From assembly GCA_027596945.1 (NCBI GenBank), contig JADGJH010000524.1, forward strand, positions 1-17,358: a stretch of DNA of 17,358 nt, written 5' to 3'. The notes under the pieces are model-generated. The model saw only the letters and a program-made list of their open reading frames with translations. It did not search any database and was not told where the DNA came from. Source of the stretch: Physocladia obscura. Taxonomy: Eukaryota > Chytridiomycota > Chytridiomycetes > Chytridiales > Chytriomycetaceae. Shown here piece after piece: positions 1 to 10,335 of this stretch (position 1 is its first letter; every line of letters begins with the position of its first letter). The position numbers and the translations under genes are program-made.

Positions 1-728
1 TGAAAGGACCCCAAAAAGTGTGTAATCACTAATCAAGTGAAATCATGGGGAATTTGAAATGGACTGATTAGGCATGAAAAAGGCTATAAGAAGGCTGTTG
101 GATTTTGACTTTTGAAAACATTCTAAAATAAAAAAAACTCTCTACCCAAAACTACTATCAAGCTTAAGGCTCACAACAATACTAAGCCTTACAACTCAAA
201 AACCAACATAGTTGTTTCAGAAGCAGCTTTGGCTTGTTTGTATGTCTTGAGATAAGACTTATAGTGTCTTTTGCCTTGTTTGGAGGTCCAAACAGCACTT
301 GTTTATTTATTCACATGTTCTGCAAGAAACAAAAGAAACTAGACAACTTCAAACTGATACATTTTGATCTAATTTGCAAAATTTTTTTTTGTGAAGGTCC
401 CAACCCATTTTGTGATTTGTTGAAAACAGAAAAACAAATCAATTCTAATAACTCAATAAATTTTCTATTTCATTTCATCCTATCCATATTCAAGTTGCCA
501 GAAGCACAGTCTCTTCACACCCATACTCATGTTGTTTTTTTTTAAATTAATTTTTCTTGAGTTATGAACAAAAATAAAAAGTATACTTTTTAGGATGGCT
601 ACAGAAAACATTTTTTCATATCAATGAGAAAACACAGTCAAAGTGAGTCAATGTTGTTCTGGAATTGGCTGCAGGACTTAAAATGGTAAGTTTTTAAATT
701 AAATTTTTTTTTCAGTAATCCATAATAA
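1..728. other. AT-rich, gene-free stretch
   Basis: No convincing gene is visible. The sequence is rich in A/T runs and almost lacks CG dinucleotides. An open stretch at 234-545 (+) starts only at TTG and its translation looks random (Phe/Leu/Cys-rich). A very short GT...AG segment at 686-715 resembles an intron but is only 30 nt and joins nothing recognisable. The right end leads into the transposase remnant. Confidence 0.5.
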
Positions 729-1241
729 ATTGGTTTTGAACACTGGAAAGAAAACTGAGAATCAATGAATTCATTTTGTTATGTTGATGGTGTAGATTGC
801 TGGATTTCAGAACAATATCCAATTGATAGATCTGATTTTAGTCACAAATTCAAACATGCTGGCATTCAATACCAAGCGGCAGCTGCATTTGGAACGTCAA
901 AAATTGTTTTTGTTTCTGCATTAAGACCTTGCAGTTCTAATCTTAATATTGTGATGGCACGTGAATTTTTAGTACTGGTTCTTGAACATGGGGAAACTAT
1001 TGCCACACACAAAGGATATCGCAAACATTCTGGGCTTGGAAACTTTGTTACTTTCATCAAAAACAGAAGGAAAAATTTAATTGGTTGACACAATTGTGAA
1101 TTGAAGATCATGGGCTCCCATCATGAAACTATCAATAAGTGCCTAGTTGCACAATTTTTATTAACACTGTGGTTTGTGCAGTTAGGTACATTCCCCTATT
1201 TTTTTGACCAAGCCATTTTATATGTGGCTTGTATTTTTTAG
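729..1241 (+). pseudogene. DDE_Tnp_4-like (IS5/PIF-Harbinger type) transposase remnant
   Basis: This is a fragment of a transposase nuclease core. One reading frame runs from about 729 to 1241 and is broken by TGA at 756-758 and 1086-1088. It contains VDGVDCWISEQYP followed by SHKFKHAGIQYQ, which corresponds to the DGtDf.I.EP...SHKFkgpGlrYE block of DDE_Tnp_4 nucleases; the first catalytic Asp is in DGVD. Further on, LEHGETIATHKGYR matches the usual L..GE.v.aDkGYrg block, and GSHHETINKCL matches the RHETiN motif that follows it. The block that normally carries the second Asp reads NLNIVMARE, so that residue appears to be Asn. N- and C-terminal parts and terminal inverted repeats were not found, so this is a dead internal fragment. 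The family is judged from motif order, without a database search. Confidence 0.62.
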
Positions 1242-2092
1242 TGTTTAGTGGGTGCAAGTTCCACACTATTCCACAGTAGCAACTCAATACTCTCTTCAAT
1301 CTTCTGTAAATCTCACTATACTCAAATTTCATATCCTTTTTTGTTTTTGCAATCTGTTGCTCAAGGGAAAGTTTGGAGTATTTGCAGATGGATTTTGCTT
1401 AAACTTAATTAGATTTCAACAAGTGTGAAGAAGTAAATTTCCAATTTGTTGATTTTAAATCTAGATTATATTCACACACAGTGTTCACATTGGAATTTTA
1501 TTATATTCTATTGGAAATTTTTTAGGATTGAATGCAATGAATGTATTTAACATTTTGAACAAAATATATGTGAAAGGTATGCACTGAACAGGTGACACAC
1601 ATAGGAAGAACTATTAGGTTCTCAGCTTTCCTTGAACCAGATTGGTTATCATCTACCTATAAAATTGCCAGTTGATTGTAAAATGTCGCTCATCCAAAAT
1701 CTTCAAGCAAAGGCATTGTTCTGCTGAATCACATCCATGCCCATATAATGGTGCAGCAGTTTGTGGAAGTCAGTCAATAGTTGGTGTGATTGAGTTGCTA
1801 AAACAAACTAACACTGAATTCCCCACCTAGTCATATTGTTGTCTTGCAATCTGCCTGATATAAGATTGTTGTAGTAAAATTAGCAGTTAGGGTAAAACCC
1901 ACATGCAACAATTGCAAGACTCTCAGAATACCGTCCTGACATTCCTATGAGAAAACAAGAGCTCATACATGCATGGAGACAGAGGGCCATTGAACCTTGT
2001 TGCCTCCATGTGAAAGAAATAAATATGTGACTGTTTCAATGTGTGGAAAGTTTTCATCCATTGAACTCAACTTCTCATTACTTTCATCTAAA
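1242..2092. other. AT-rich stretch without a recognisable gene
   Basis: Nothing firm was found on either strand. A minus-strand open frame at 1963-2163 overlaps the end of the GPI-tailed gene in another frame and looks like a shadow. CG dinucleotides are nearly absent, as in the rest of the left flank. Confidence 0.45.
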
Positions 2093-2601
2093 TCACAAGA
2101 AGAAAAATTGAACAAACACAAACAGCAACCCCAAAATAGCACCTGAAACAGTTGAATTCCCACCAGACTTTGTTGTTGTTGCCGTCGCAGATGTGCCCAC
2201 TACTACAGTGGAATTTCCAAAGCCTCCTCCAAGAGTTGACAGATCAAGTCCAGGAACAAACGCACCAGCCCATTCAATTATGGACGAGAGTGCTGCGGCA
2301 TCTGTCTTGAATGCAGAAAGAACAGTTGAGTTCCACGTGATGCGGTAGTCACGGTTGACTCCATCATCAACGCCTTTATCAGCATCCTCTGTTTGTTTTG
2401 TCAGATTCATTTTTGAAACAAAAACTAACCAAGAGGCTTCACAAATTCAAAGTTTATGAACATTTTCGCACGTGGATAAGTGGCAAACAATGTTGAGTTC
2501 AAATATGATCTCCAAAAACCCTGTTTGATGGCAAGCTGTCCTGCATTTCCAGGAAGTGGAATGTCAGACAACGTTTGTGATATTGCAACTTCCCTGCCAA
2601 C
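2093..2601 (-). pseudogene. 3' end of a GPI-anchored glycoside-hydrolase-like gene (GH26-type?), probably broken
   Basis: Two coding blocks join in frame. Exon 2601-2430 reads VGREVAISQT...GQLAIKQGFWRSYL...YPRAKMFINFEFVKPL. A 41-nt intron (2429-2389, donor GTTAGT, acceptor ACAG) follows, then exon 2388-2093 with E-DADKGV...NRDYRITWN...VLSAFKTDAAAL. The layout FWR..L....YPR.KM...FEF.K.E....RDYRIT resembles the C-terminal part of fungal GH26-type hydrolases, where the last strands of the (beta/alpha)8 barrel lie. The end is Ser/Thr/Gly-rich, with two NST sequons, and finishes with the hydrophobic run AILGLLFVFVQFFFL, a typical GPI-attachment signal. This predicts a cell-surface enzyme. Upstream, TAA at 2602-2604 is in frame. 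Related peptide blocks such as ANKPKPVKIVTKV (2605-2643) and YPKM/TPDQF (about 2660-2690) fall in different frames with stops, so the gene looks frameshifted. CG dinucleotides are frequent here, unlike the surroundings. Family assignment is tentative. Confidence 0.5.
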
Positions 2602-3010
2602 TTAAACTTTTGTGACTATTTTCACTGGTTTTGGTTTGTTGGCACCTGTGAGAAAACTGATCAGGTGTCTACATCTTGGGGTAATCCAGTTCATGCAAAG
2701 CTAACTATCTGCTCCTGGATGCAATTATGAACTGAAAAAACTGTGTATCAGCTTGGTGAGGGATATTATTGTGCTTGCACAGTCATGTAAAAGCAGATCC
2801 TTCTTATTGGATGAACCTGTGGTATTATTTTCCTGGAGAATTAGTGGATTTGGTAGCCAGGTTTCTTAAGAAATTCTGGGACAATCTCTACTTGAAACAC
2901 TCTGCCAACTAGCAAGTGTTGTCCATGACAATTGCCCTTATGGCATAATTATTATTCATAGGCTCAAATGCATCAGTGAATCCAGTTTGGAGCCTGTGTC
3001 AGATCAGCAA
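2602..3010 (-). pseudogene. Scrambled upstream part of the GH26-like gene
   Basis: On the minus strand, short peptide blocks appear in changing frames separated by stops. KPKPVKIV lies in the frame of the downstream exon. DYPKM-stop-TPDQF is one base out of phase across a run of four T. IVSFA-stop-TG and FEPMNNNYA (about 2970-2995) follow further upstream. The order resembles the acid/base region (EMN-like) and later strands of a GH26-type barrel, but each block is short. I infer frameshifts plus nonsense mutations in one ancestral coding sequence. Unrecognised short introns could explain some breaks. Confidence 0.3.
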
Positions 3011-5330
3011 TCAGATTTAAGGCAAATTGTTGCTGCCAATTGCTTCTTGACTGTTTTGCTTTCATGGATTGTTAAAATTCCATGACAAGTGGCAACAGTC
3101 TGAAATAATTCACTGCAAATATACTCAATCAATTAATTCTGTGTGTACAAAAAAAACACCATTGAAATAGAAAACTTATAAAAGATCTGGAGTTTAATTT
3201 CTAATTATAACTGAGACACCTTAACAACTGACAGAGGTCTTTTACAGTGATCAACATATTAACACACTGTGTAAAGATAATAAAGTACAAGAGAATCATC
3301 ATATATGATATTTTTGTATGTGCTGAGTAATGTCAAAAGGCCTTAGGAAGGAGTTATCTGAACTACAAGTTATCAATTTTTAGATAATTTTGTAGTGCTG
3401 CTGTGGGTTTTACTATTTATAGTGCATTTACCACTGCTTTGGCATTTTTCCCTAAGAAAAATGACAAAAATCACATCAATAGGATGATATGACAGTTTTC
3501 TAAAGGTATTTCCAAATTGTTTATTTTCAATGGTACCTCTTTATTTTCATTTATCAATTCAACAAATTTGATGTAATTTCTTCAATTTCAAATGATCATG
3601 ATGAAAAAGTCATTTGTCTTGCAAACAAGAAGAAGAAGAATTTGAATGAATTCAATCAGAAATGTTAAGTTTTTTATGCAAATAAAGATATTTATTATTA
3701 CATGGTGACAACTGATGCAGACACCTACTGCCATTGTCTCATTCATCCAAAAGAACAATCCATGCATTGTAAAGCATCCTTTACAATGAAAAATCAACAC
3801 TATATGTGTATATACATGATTTGAATTGTATTTTTGATAAACAAAGTAATGTATTGAGGCAAAATGAAAATTCATTATACTGCATTATTGATACTCTGTG
3901 AGTATGAATATGCATTGTTTTATTGTAATAATGGTAATGGATGATTAGTCAGCATTGCAGTAAAATAAAGTGTATTGTAGACAGCAAATTATAAATTTGA
4001 ATGTATATTTATAGTATTTATTGTGTGAGTCAAGTTTAAGCTGCTGTGGTGGTACTCTGTGCAATTTGCAACAATGGGTTCAAAATATAGAAATATTTTA
4101 TTACTCATTCACAATTGATGCTAGAAGATGCCAGAAGACCATAAATGGTTTTTTATTAATTATATACACTTGCAACAACATGTTGTATGTCTCACAAGTA
4201 ATGGATTTTTTTGCTAAGCACTCTAACATCAAAAATTCATATGGAAAAAATAAAAAAATTGGTGTTATCAGTTTGTCTCTTATCTTATCTTTATTGAAGA
4301 CACTGCTGGTGTCACTCAAAATGGAGAAAAGAGCACCAAAATACTGGAACATGAATAAACGCTGGTGGTTTTTTTTCTGGAAGATGTGCAAAAGAAACAA
4401 AATGGATTTTAAAAACAATCAATGAATAATTATATATAAAAGTCAAATTTATATTTAAATATTTTAAAATTTGTTTGTTTACTATTTGGTCTATGTGTTA
4501 TTATGAACAATGTTTTTTAAATTATTAAGTTTATTGACGTGTCAGGTAAAAATAAAAGAAAACAGAAAAAAAGGCAGAAACAAAAAAAGATACAAAGAAA
4601 CTTAGGTAAGATAAAGATAAACTGTGGGTTAAAGATTGTTTTCACTGAAGATGGCTGCAGGTGTTAAATACTTGTGTTAACCATGTAATAGCAAAGAATA
4701 ATTTGTCCAGCTCAATTCAAGTGCCCCAATATAGACCCACAACAAGTTGAAAATCTTCAATTCATTTGTTGATTTTTTTGTGCTGTGTGCCCATAATTTG
4801 GGATTTGCATTGTTTGCATTTATTGCTGCTGTTGTTCCTTACATTTTCATGACAATTTGATTGGAGCACTTATAGCCTTGATCTGCAGCAATTTGTTAAT
4901 TGACTGGTAACAACAGTAGAGTCTCCCAAATCATGAAAATGCTCAGGTTTGTCCCATGTGGTATACCAGGTAAAACAGAACAGACATACCCAAAGCAGTG
5001 ACAATTTGATAGTGACACATGATATGGTGAAACTTGTGACTATATAGACTTTAATTGAAAGGTCTCAATTCCATCACTCAAATGTATTGCATCTTTTGAG
5101 TAGAAGTTTGTTTCAGAAGTTTGAAATTTTCCTAGGGCTACTCAATCACTTTGGTACACCTTCAAATGAAACAAGGCTCATAGTATGTGAACTATTCATA
5201 AGTTATTTGTGGCAAATGTAGGTTTTACAATATTACACATGTCCACAGCAAATTTGACTGAAAAACCAAAGTGGGCTATGAAGTGCTACTCCATTTTTGG
5301 AAGTTGGTGGTGTATGATTAGACTGAGCAT
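3011..5330. other. AT-rich intergenic region with no supported gene
   Basis: Open stretches at 3588-3875 (-) and 4021-4425 (+) have compositions expected of random AT-rich DNA and match no family I know. The 134-codon frame at 4021-4425 (+) begins at TTG and is the longest. A perfect hairpin at 3765-3788 is listed separately. Nothing else was seen. Confidence 0.4.
3765..3788. repeat. Perfect 10-bp inverted repeat with 4-nt loop
   Basis: CATTGTAAAG (3765-3774) is followed by the loop CATC and then its exact complement CTTTACAATG (3779-3788). There is no U-run terminator context expected in a eukaryote, and pairing stops at the flanking bases. It may be a mobile-element end or a chance palindrome. 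Confidence 0.6.
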
Positions 5331-5459
5331 TCAATGAATGAGGAGACACAAGATACCCATGACAGCAAATAAGTTGATGTTGCTGTCATTGGTGTTTGAA
5401 GATGATTGATTATTTTTTTTCTCACTGTTACAATTGTTATTGCAGATACATGCTTTTAA
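5331..5459 (-). pseudogene. Possible terminal exon with a GPI-like tail
   Basis: A good acceptor (TTGTTTCCAG, intron ending at 5462) precedes a frame reading LKACICNNNCNSEKKNNQ, then a Ser/Asn-rich stretch, then INLFAVMGILCLLIH and TGA at 5331-5333. A cysteine cluster, polar linker and hydrophobic C-terminus resemble the end of a GPI-anchored surface protein. A candidate upstream exon (EVSAKFDKVTSKTAL, about 5550-5595) ends at a GTAGTA donor, but the phase does not join to this frame. The unit is therefore either broken or mis-modelled. Function unknown. Confidence 0.25.
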
Positions 5460-6615
5460 TTCTGGAAACAACAAAAAACACATGCCAAAATGAACATAAT
5501 CATTTTTGCAAATGAATGTTTGCATGGTCAAACACATACTACCAATGCAGTTTTTGAAGTTACTTTGTCAAATTTTGCAGATACTTCTGCAGAGATTTTT
5601 ACTATTTTTTGTTCTTTAAAAATTGAGAAATAAAGAAATTAATCCTATAACTATTTTATTGTATATTTCATGGCTTGTTGTGTCACTTAAAAGTGCAAAA
5701 CATCAAAAATTTAAACATACTCTTCTCTCCATTGGGCTCATCATTCCTTGACTGCAAAATTATTTAGGCTCATATTTCAATTGGAAATAAGTGATACTTA
5801 TATGTTGTATATATGAAATTCTTTTTTTATTGATAGCCAAGCCCTTGAACCTTAGTGATAGTCTTGTTTTGATCTCCAAAACTAATTTGTAAGCCTCCTC
5901 CAAACTATTCCTTCCTCAGCACTCCTCCTCATTACAATCTATGCCACCATTGTATGTAATAAGGATTTTTCTGGCCTGATTCTTTTTTTTTCATTGTCCA
6001 AAATTTTTGCTAACACAAAATAAAACCCAATCACTCTTTTCAACCATTTTCCCTATCACACAAAGTAAAACAGTTTATATGTACACATAACTTCTGCTTA
6101 ACGTTGGATATGGTAATTCTCCATTAATTATGCTTGGTGGTGGTTTTGGTAATAAAGAATCAAGTTCATCTTCCTTACAGCTTGAATTCATACCACCTTC
6201 AACACTCCCAAATTGCCATCATGAGCAAGTGTCCAAAAATACATGTTGATGCTCCCCCTTCTTCTACTCCTCAATGTTCTTCAGTCAGTTTGATGCTACA
6301 CAGTTGAGCTGCTGTCAGTCAATCCCACCCAGTGAAACAAGTCAATTTGCACAATTTCACCTGCTACAGAGACAAAAATGGCAAAAATGACCAAGGTTTA
6401 CCTGTCTGATTCTGGTGGTGAATCTAGTTGATTCTTTCTGATACTAATAATAAAGAAAAGAAAAGAGTTGGTTTAAGTAGTTTTTGAAGCAGAAAAAAAA
6501 TGAAAAAAAAAGAATAGAAAGAAAAATGATTGGAAAGTGGTTGGAAATTTCTTGAATTGTTTTTGAGTTTTGAAAGTAATAGAAGGCTTGAGAAATTTAT
6601 AGAAAATTCTTTGAG

Positions 6616-6638
6616 AAATTAGATTAGCAATCTAATTT
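6616..6638. repeat. Perfect 10-bp inverted repeat with 3-nt loop
   Basis: AAATTAGATT (6616-6625), loop AGC, then AATCTAATTT (6629-6638). It lies just before the degenerate TATCATTT repeat tract in AT-rich non-coding DNA. No function can be assigned. Confidence 0.6.
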
Positions 6639-6667
6639 TTATTACCTATAATTTATTTTATCCTTGT

Positions 6668-6741
6668 TGTATCATTTGTACATAATTTTTATATTCTTTC
6701 TATATCATTTATGTATCATTTGTATATCATTTTTGTATCAA
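6668..6741. repeat. Degenerate tandem TATCATTT-type repeat
   Basis: Several imperfect units built on TGTATCATTTGTA / ATATCATTTATG follow one another, spaced about 10-15 bp apart, with one diverged unit in the middle. This looks like a decayed minisatellite. Confidence 0.5.
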
Positions 6742-7140
6742 TTAAGTTTAAGTTTTTGAAGTTTGGAAGTTTGGAAATATTTATTATTATTCTTCTCATT
6801 TTGTTTTGTTTTGTGTATCTTCCATGCATTTGAATTGAGATGCAAAGCTTGCTGTATATCTGCAAGAAAAGGGATTGCCACACCAAGCACTACATGTGTA
6901 GGTAGCAAAGACTGCAAGGCACCAATCACTCTGGTTTGTTTTTGATATCATTCTGTATCTACCAATTTTTTTATCTTAGACTGTCAATGGGTTTCAATTA
7001 TGGCTCGTTGTTTTGATTGGTCAGTGAAATGCTTGTCAAGTCTGCTTATGATTATTTACAAGAAGTAAATGATTCAAAGAAGATAATTTCAAGTATTCCC
7101 AGTTACTGTCCAAGACATTTTAGAGGGCATTTATCTAAGT

Positions 7141-7262
7141 ATTGAGCTTTTTGGTGGAGGGACAGTGACTAAGTGAGGCCAGCAAGTGGTTGGCCTTGGC
7201 AGTGCTCCTATACAGTTCTGTGTTCTTGCAAATTGGACACAGGACGTAAGTGGCCAAAATCA
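7141..7262 (-). pseudogene. Possible BED-type zinc-finger fragment
   Basis: On the minus strand one frame reads LATYVLCPICKNTELYR followed by STAKANHLLASLSHCP. The CPIC...H...HC spacing resembles the BED zinc finger at the N-terminus of hAT-family transposases (C-x2-C then H and H/C). It ends at a stop and no hAT dimerisation or RNase H-like block was seen nearby, so this is a weak call based on one motif. Confidence 0.22.
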
Positions 7263-9143
7263 TGGGGAAACAACAGCACTGGCTGTGGGTTGTTAAAGAG
7301 AAAAAGAGAAAAATAAAAATTTATTCTTGACGGGTCTCCTTGCCTTATTGAACTGGTTTTAATAAATCAAAACTTTGCTTCAGTCAGGTTATATTAACAA
7401 AAAAAGGTTTTCTTTTTGCCTTTTTATGTTCAATTGATAAAAATGTTTTAATTGATTAACTTTTAAAATCTGAATGAGTTCTGTTCATTACATTAATGTG
7501 AATTGCACTTTGTTCAATAAAATAAGGAAAACATCACATTGAATTCACTATTTTTCAGGCTAATACTGTGTTTTATTGGAATCATTTTTCATTTACCTGA
7601 AGAAAATATTGAATACTATAAATATTTTACATTAAATAAAATTTGTTTGGTAAGTTTTTTAAAAACCTATGTTGACCATATGAATTCAAACATAAAATTC
7701 ACTTTCAGAAGTTATGATTATTTTATGTGTGTATTGATCTTAGAATGTCAGTGGTGAAAAGAAAGGGCCAAATTCGATCTATTTTGACTAATTTGACACA
7801 CTTAAAGTTTCACATTTTTTTAGGGTTTGCCAAAACTTTGCAAAAACAGCTCATAATCTTAAATTAACACAAAATTATACTTTCTAATAATGAAAATACT
7901 AATATTTAAAGTTAAAACCAAAGTGAAGTCACTATTCTTTGACTTTTTAACATTTGACAGTTTTTTTCCAACTCACTAGCAGCACCATCCAAAATTGCTA
8001 TACAAAGCCAAAAAGTTGTCTAGTTTATTTTTGAAGAATTTATTACAAGATTTTGGGTTTGAGGTGTTTAATTTTGATGGCAAAAATAAAATTTGTTGAC
8101 ATTTTTGATTTTAGTACAGACAATTTTAAAAACCAATTAAAAACCCATTTTAAGCACTTGCATCTGCATTTCAGATAGTAACTTCACAATCCAGCATTTC
8201 AATTCAATGATATGAGTAATGCCAATTTGTTGATGGTGCATTGTGGCAGGTAACAACTTTTCAGATGCTCTGTATGCTTATGGAATGGTTTTTACATGTG
8301 TATTTGTATGTGCTGCATCCAAAAATACAACAGTGATATCTGATACAAGTGCAAGAGTGAATATGAATGATTGAAGGAATGTGAATAATAGTATATACAT
8401 AAAAGTATTGGCTGAAGAGAATAAAGCTGCTGCAAAAACAAAATGGTCAATAAGTTTTTTAATGTGGCATAATAACTTGAGAACTTTGCCATTTGTGCTT
8501 ACCATGGGGCAGTTTCCAATGGAATTCATTCCACAATACCTGAGAGTAACAACATTCAAAACTGCATTTTTGTTATATCACAAGAATTTTTGTTTTTTTA
8601 AATTTATTTATTTTTATATTTTATTATTATTATGATTATAATTTATTGAATTTTTATTTATTGAATTTTTTATTTATTTATTTAGAGAAAGCACTGGCCT
8701 GTCCTTTAATATTTCTTCCTCAAAGTTCTATTCCAACTTCTTAAGTATTTATTTTTTCAACCAATGTATTTGAAGCAAATCCTGAAACAAAAACACATGC
8801 CCTCTATTGCTGATTATAAGTCCCTCAAAGACTCTTTAAGTTGAAACATTAGAAAATGCAATATTTACGATAAAGTTTTGTATAGTCAATAAAAAAATAA
8901 AAGCTGTGTTTAACAATATTTGTAAAAACTTTCATGAGAGGTCAGTGATAGATAGCTTGTTTCAGTACAACTTTAAAAAAAAAACAACCACATCCTTTTC
9001 TTCACTGGCCTGAAACTTTAATTTTCTCCACTCTCAACTCCACTTTGCACACTTGCACATTGTTTTCACTGCTTAAAAATTTTTTGTTGCTGTCTGTGTA
9101 TGAATGTCTTTGAGTTCTCCAACATCACCATTATTGCTAGAAT
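7263..9143. other. AT-rich region with no supported gene
   Basis: Open frames at 7539-7757 (+), 8278-8559 (-) and 8381-8635 (+) were examined. The minus-strand one is rich in hydrophobic residues (for example FMYILLFTFLQSFIFTLALV) but overlaps a plus-strand frame and has no family signature. The stretch at 8600-8686 is TTTA/TTGAATTT low-complexity DNA. Nothing else stands out. Confidence 0.4.
8600..8686. repeat. ATTTATT/TTGAATTTTT low-complexity repeat
   Basis: Repeated ATTTATTGAATTTTT and ATTTATTT units form a simple AT-rich tract. It gives no coding or regulatory signal. Confidence 0.6.
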
Positions 9144-9659
9144 TCACCTTTGCAGTGAATTTTTTCTAATTTGAAAATAGATAAGAAGTGACTTTGTACC
9201 TGCAGCTTTCTTGGTCAATTTATACTTTGCTGGATTGATGTAAAACTAAATTGAGTTGAACTTTGCCTCAAGTGCAATGAGATCTACTGTATTAAAATTG
9301 GACTTCCAGGCAACCCCTAATTTATTCATTTTGATCCCTACAGCAATGCCTTTAAATAAAGCCTCAAACAGGAACTGTCCTGAAACAAAGGGTTCAAATC
9401 CTATTTGAAAGGGATTTAAACATGTTTTGAAACCTGCTCTTTGAATGAATTTATTTGCTTGAAACTGAAACCCCTCACAACATCTGCTGTGTCAATGGTT
9501 AAGTTTGGGCTTTATGATACCTTTACACTGTTCTGAATCATTTACAGTAGTAACACAATTGTAAAAAAATTTAGAGGAAATTACAAACCCAGGATGTATG
9601 TTGCCAGAAAATGTATTAATTTCTTTTGCAGCACATTTGCTAACTTTTTCTATTAATAT
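9144..9659 (-). pseudogene. Unrecognised coding stretch with two internal stops
   Basis: A long minus-strand frame has protein-like composition: KCAAKEINTFSGNIHPGFV, later ANKFIQRAGFKTCLNPFQIG, then FVSGQFLFEALFKGIAVGIK and MNKLGVAWKSNFNTVDLIAL, ending near FYINPAKYKLTKKAAG. It is interrupted only by TGA at 9492-9494 (His-stop-His context) and TAG at 9246-9248 before the TGA at 9144-9146. Random AT-rich DNA rarely stays this open with such balanced amino acids, so I infer a decayed gene or exon. I do not recognise the family. It lies directly downstream of another coding-like block on the same strand (9710-10066) and may belong to the same ancestral gene. The splice phases I tried do not join cleanly. 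Confidence 0.38.
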
Positions 9660-9709
9660 TTAATATTTTCAAATTTTTTACAACTTAATTTATTCTCAAA
9701 AGTATTTAC

Positions 9710-10066
9710 CAGTCGCTGCAAATACACTAATTCCAGTTGCTGTGTGATAGCAATATGCAACAACATAAAAACCTTGCACATCTAAATAAAAATGAAAATT
9801 AAAAAAATTACAAAAATAACATAATCTTACATATGTCTTCCAAAGCATTGCATTCATTTTTATTGCTTCAGTTTCAGATACTTCCACTGATCTAAGAAGA
9901 TCCTTTTCTACAGTTTCTTCTTCAGCCAGCTCTGAATAATATTCATATAGTTTTGGTCCTTTTCCAACTTTTATTCTCTGCCATTCCATTTCACTTTCAT
10001 CCTTGCTCTCAATCAGAGCCTTTGCAAATCTGTAATGTTTGTGTTTTGTAGCTAACTCAGCCAAAT
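9710..10066 (-). pseudogene. Unrecognised two-exon coding fragment (Lys/Glu-rich)
   Basis: After an acceptor-like TTTTCCACAG, the exon 10066-9831 reads LAELATKHKHYRFAKALIES, then EMEWQRIKVGKGPKLYEYYS and ELAEEETVEKDLL, ending MNAMLWKTY. It is followed by a convincing 49-nt intron (9830-9782, donor GTAAGA, acceptor TTTATTTAG). The next block (9781-9710) ends at a GTAAAT donor and reads well as DVQGFYVVAYCYHTATGISV, but that frame needs a phase-1 join. The phase-0 join gives MCKVFMLLHIAITQQL instead. The mismatch suggests decay or a wrong boundary. The first exon is charged and probably helical. No domain is recognised. It could be part of a transposon-encoded accessory gene or a dead host gene. 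Confidence 0.35.
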
Positions 10067-10335
10067 CTGTGGAAAATTGAAAACCAGTGTGGGATGTTTT
10101 CTCAATTGCGCTTTGCTGCTTCCAAAGCTTTTTGCCCTAGCTCTCTTTGATAAATACAATAAGTAGATTGCTTTGGTTGCTTCATCTGCATCATAAGTTT
10201 ATTGATTTTGGGGGTTTTGGGACTATGGCAACTGATTGGTTCTCATGTGACATCAATGGTCCTTGATTACACAAAGTGACATCTGCAGGTACAAAAATGG
10301 CAGAATCAGTTTGAACTGGAGCCCAAACAAGGTTG
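10067..10335. other. Spacer between coding remnants
   Basis: On the minus strand a short block at about 10110-10190 reads MMQMKQPKQS...YQRELGQKALEAAKRN before TGA. It has the same Lys/Gln character as the following exon and could be an upstream exon, but no clear donor follows it. Confidence 0.25.

Larger units (their letters stand above)
5460..7140. other. AT-rich region with low-complexity DNA and no supported gene
   Basis: No family was recognised on either strand. A short plus-strand block at about 6838-6936 (RCKACCISARKGIATPSTTC) ends at a GTTTGT donor-like site and could be a small cysteine-containing exon, but it has no partner. The hairpin at 6616-6638 and the degenerate TATCATTT repeats at 6668-6741 are listed separately. 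Confidence 0.4.

Noticed and set aside
686..715. GTAAGT...TTTCAG intron-like segment
   Set aside because: Only 30 nt long, and the flanking sequence does not give a continuous frame into the DDE_Tnp_4-like relic.
4021..4425. 134-codon plus-strand open frame in AT-rich DNA
   Set aside because: TTG start, Phe/Lys/Asn-rich, overlapped by a similarly long minus-strand frame, and no recognisable motif.
8278..8559. Hydrophobic minus-strand frame resembling a membrane protein
   Set aside because: Hydrophobicity follows from T-rich codons; there is no family motif and it overlaps other open frames of the same kind.
9166..9199. 34-nt GTACAA...TTAG segment as an intron in the unknown coding stretch
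   Set aside because: The splice phase does not keep the frame open; unspliced reading continues to TGA at 9144-9146.
9391..9401. GGTTCAAATCC, a tRNA B-box-like sequence
   Set aside because: No A box at the proper distance upstream, and the T-stem has a mismatch. No acceptor stem could be formed. It also lies in a protein-like minus-strand frame.
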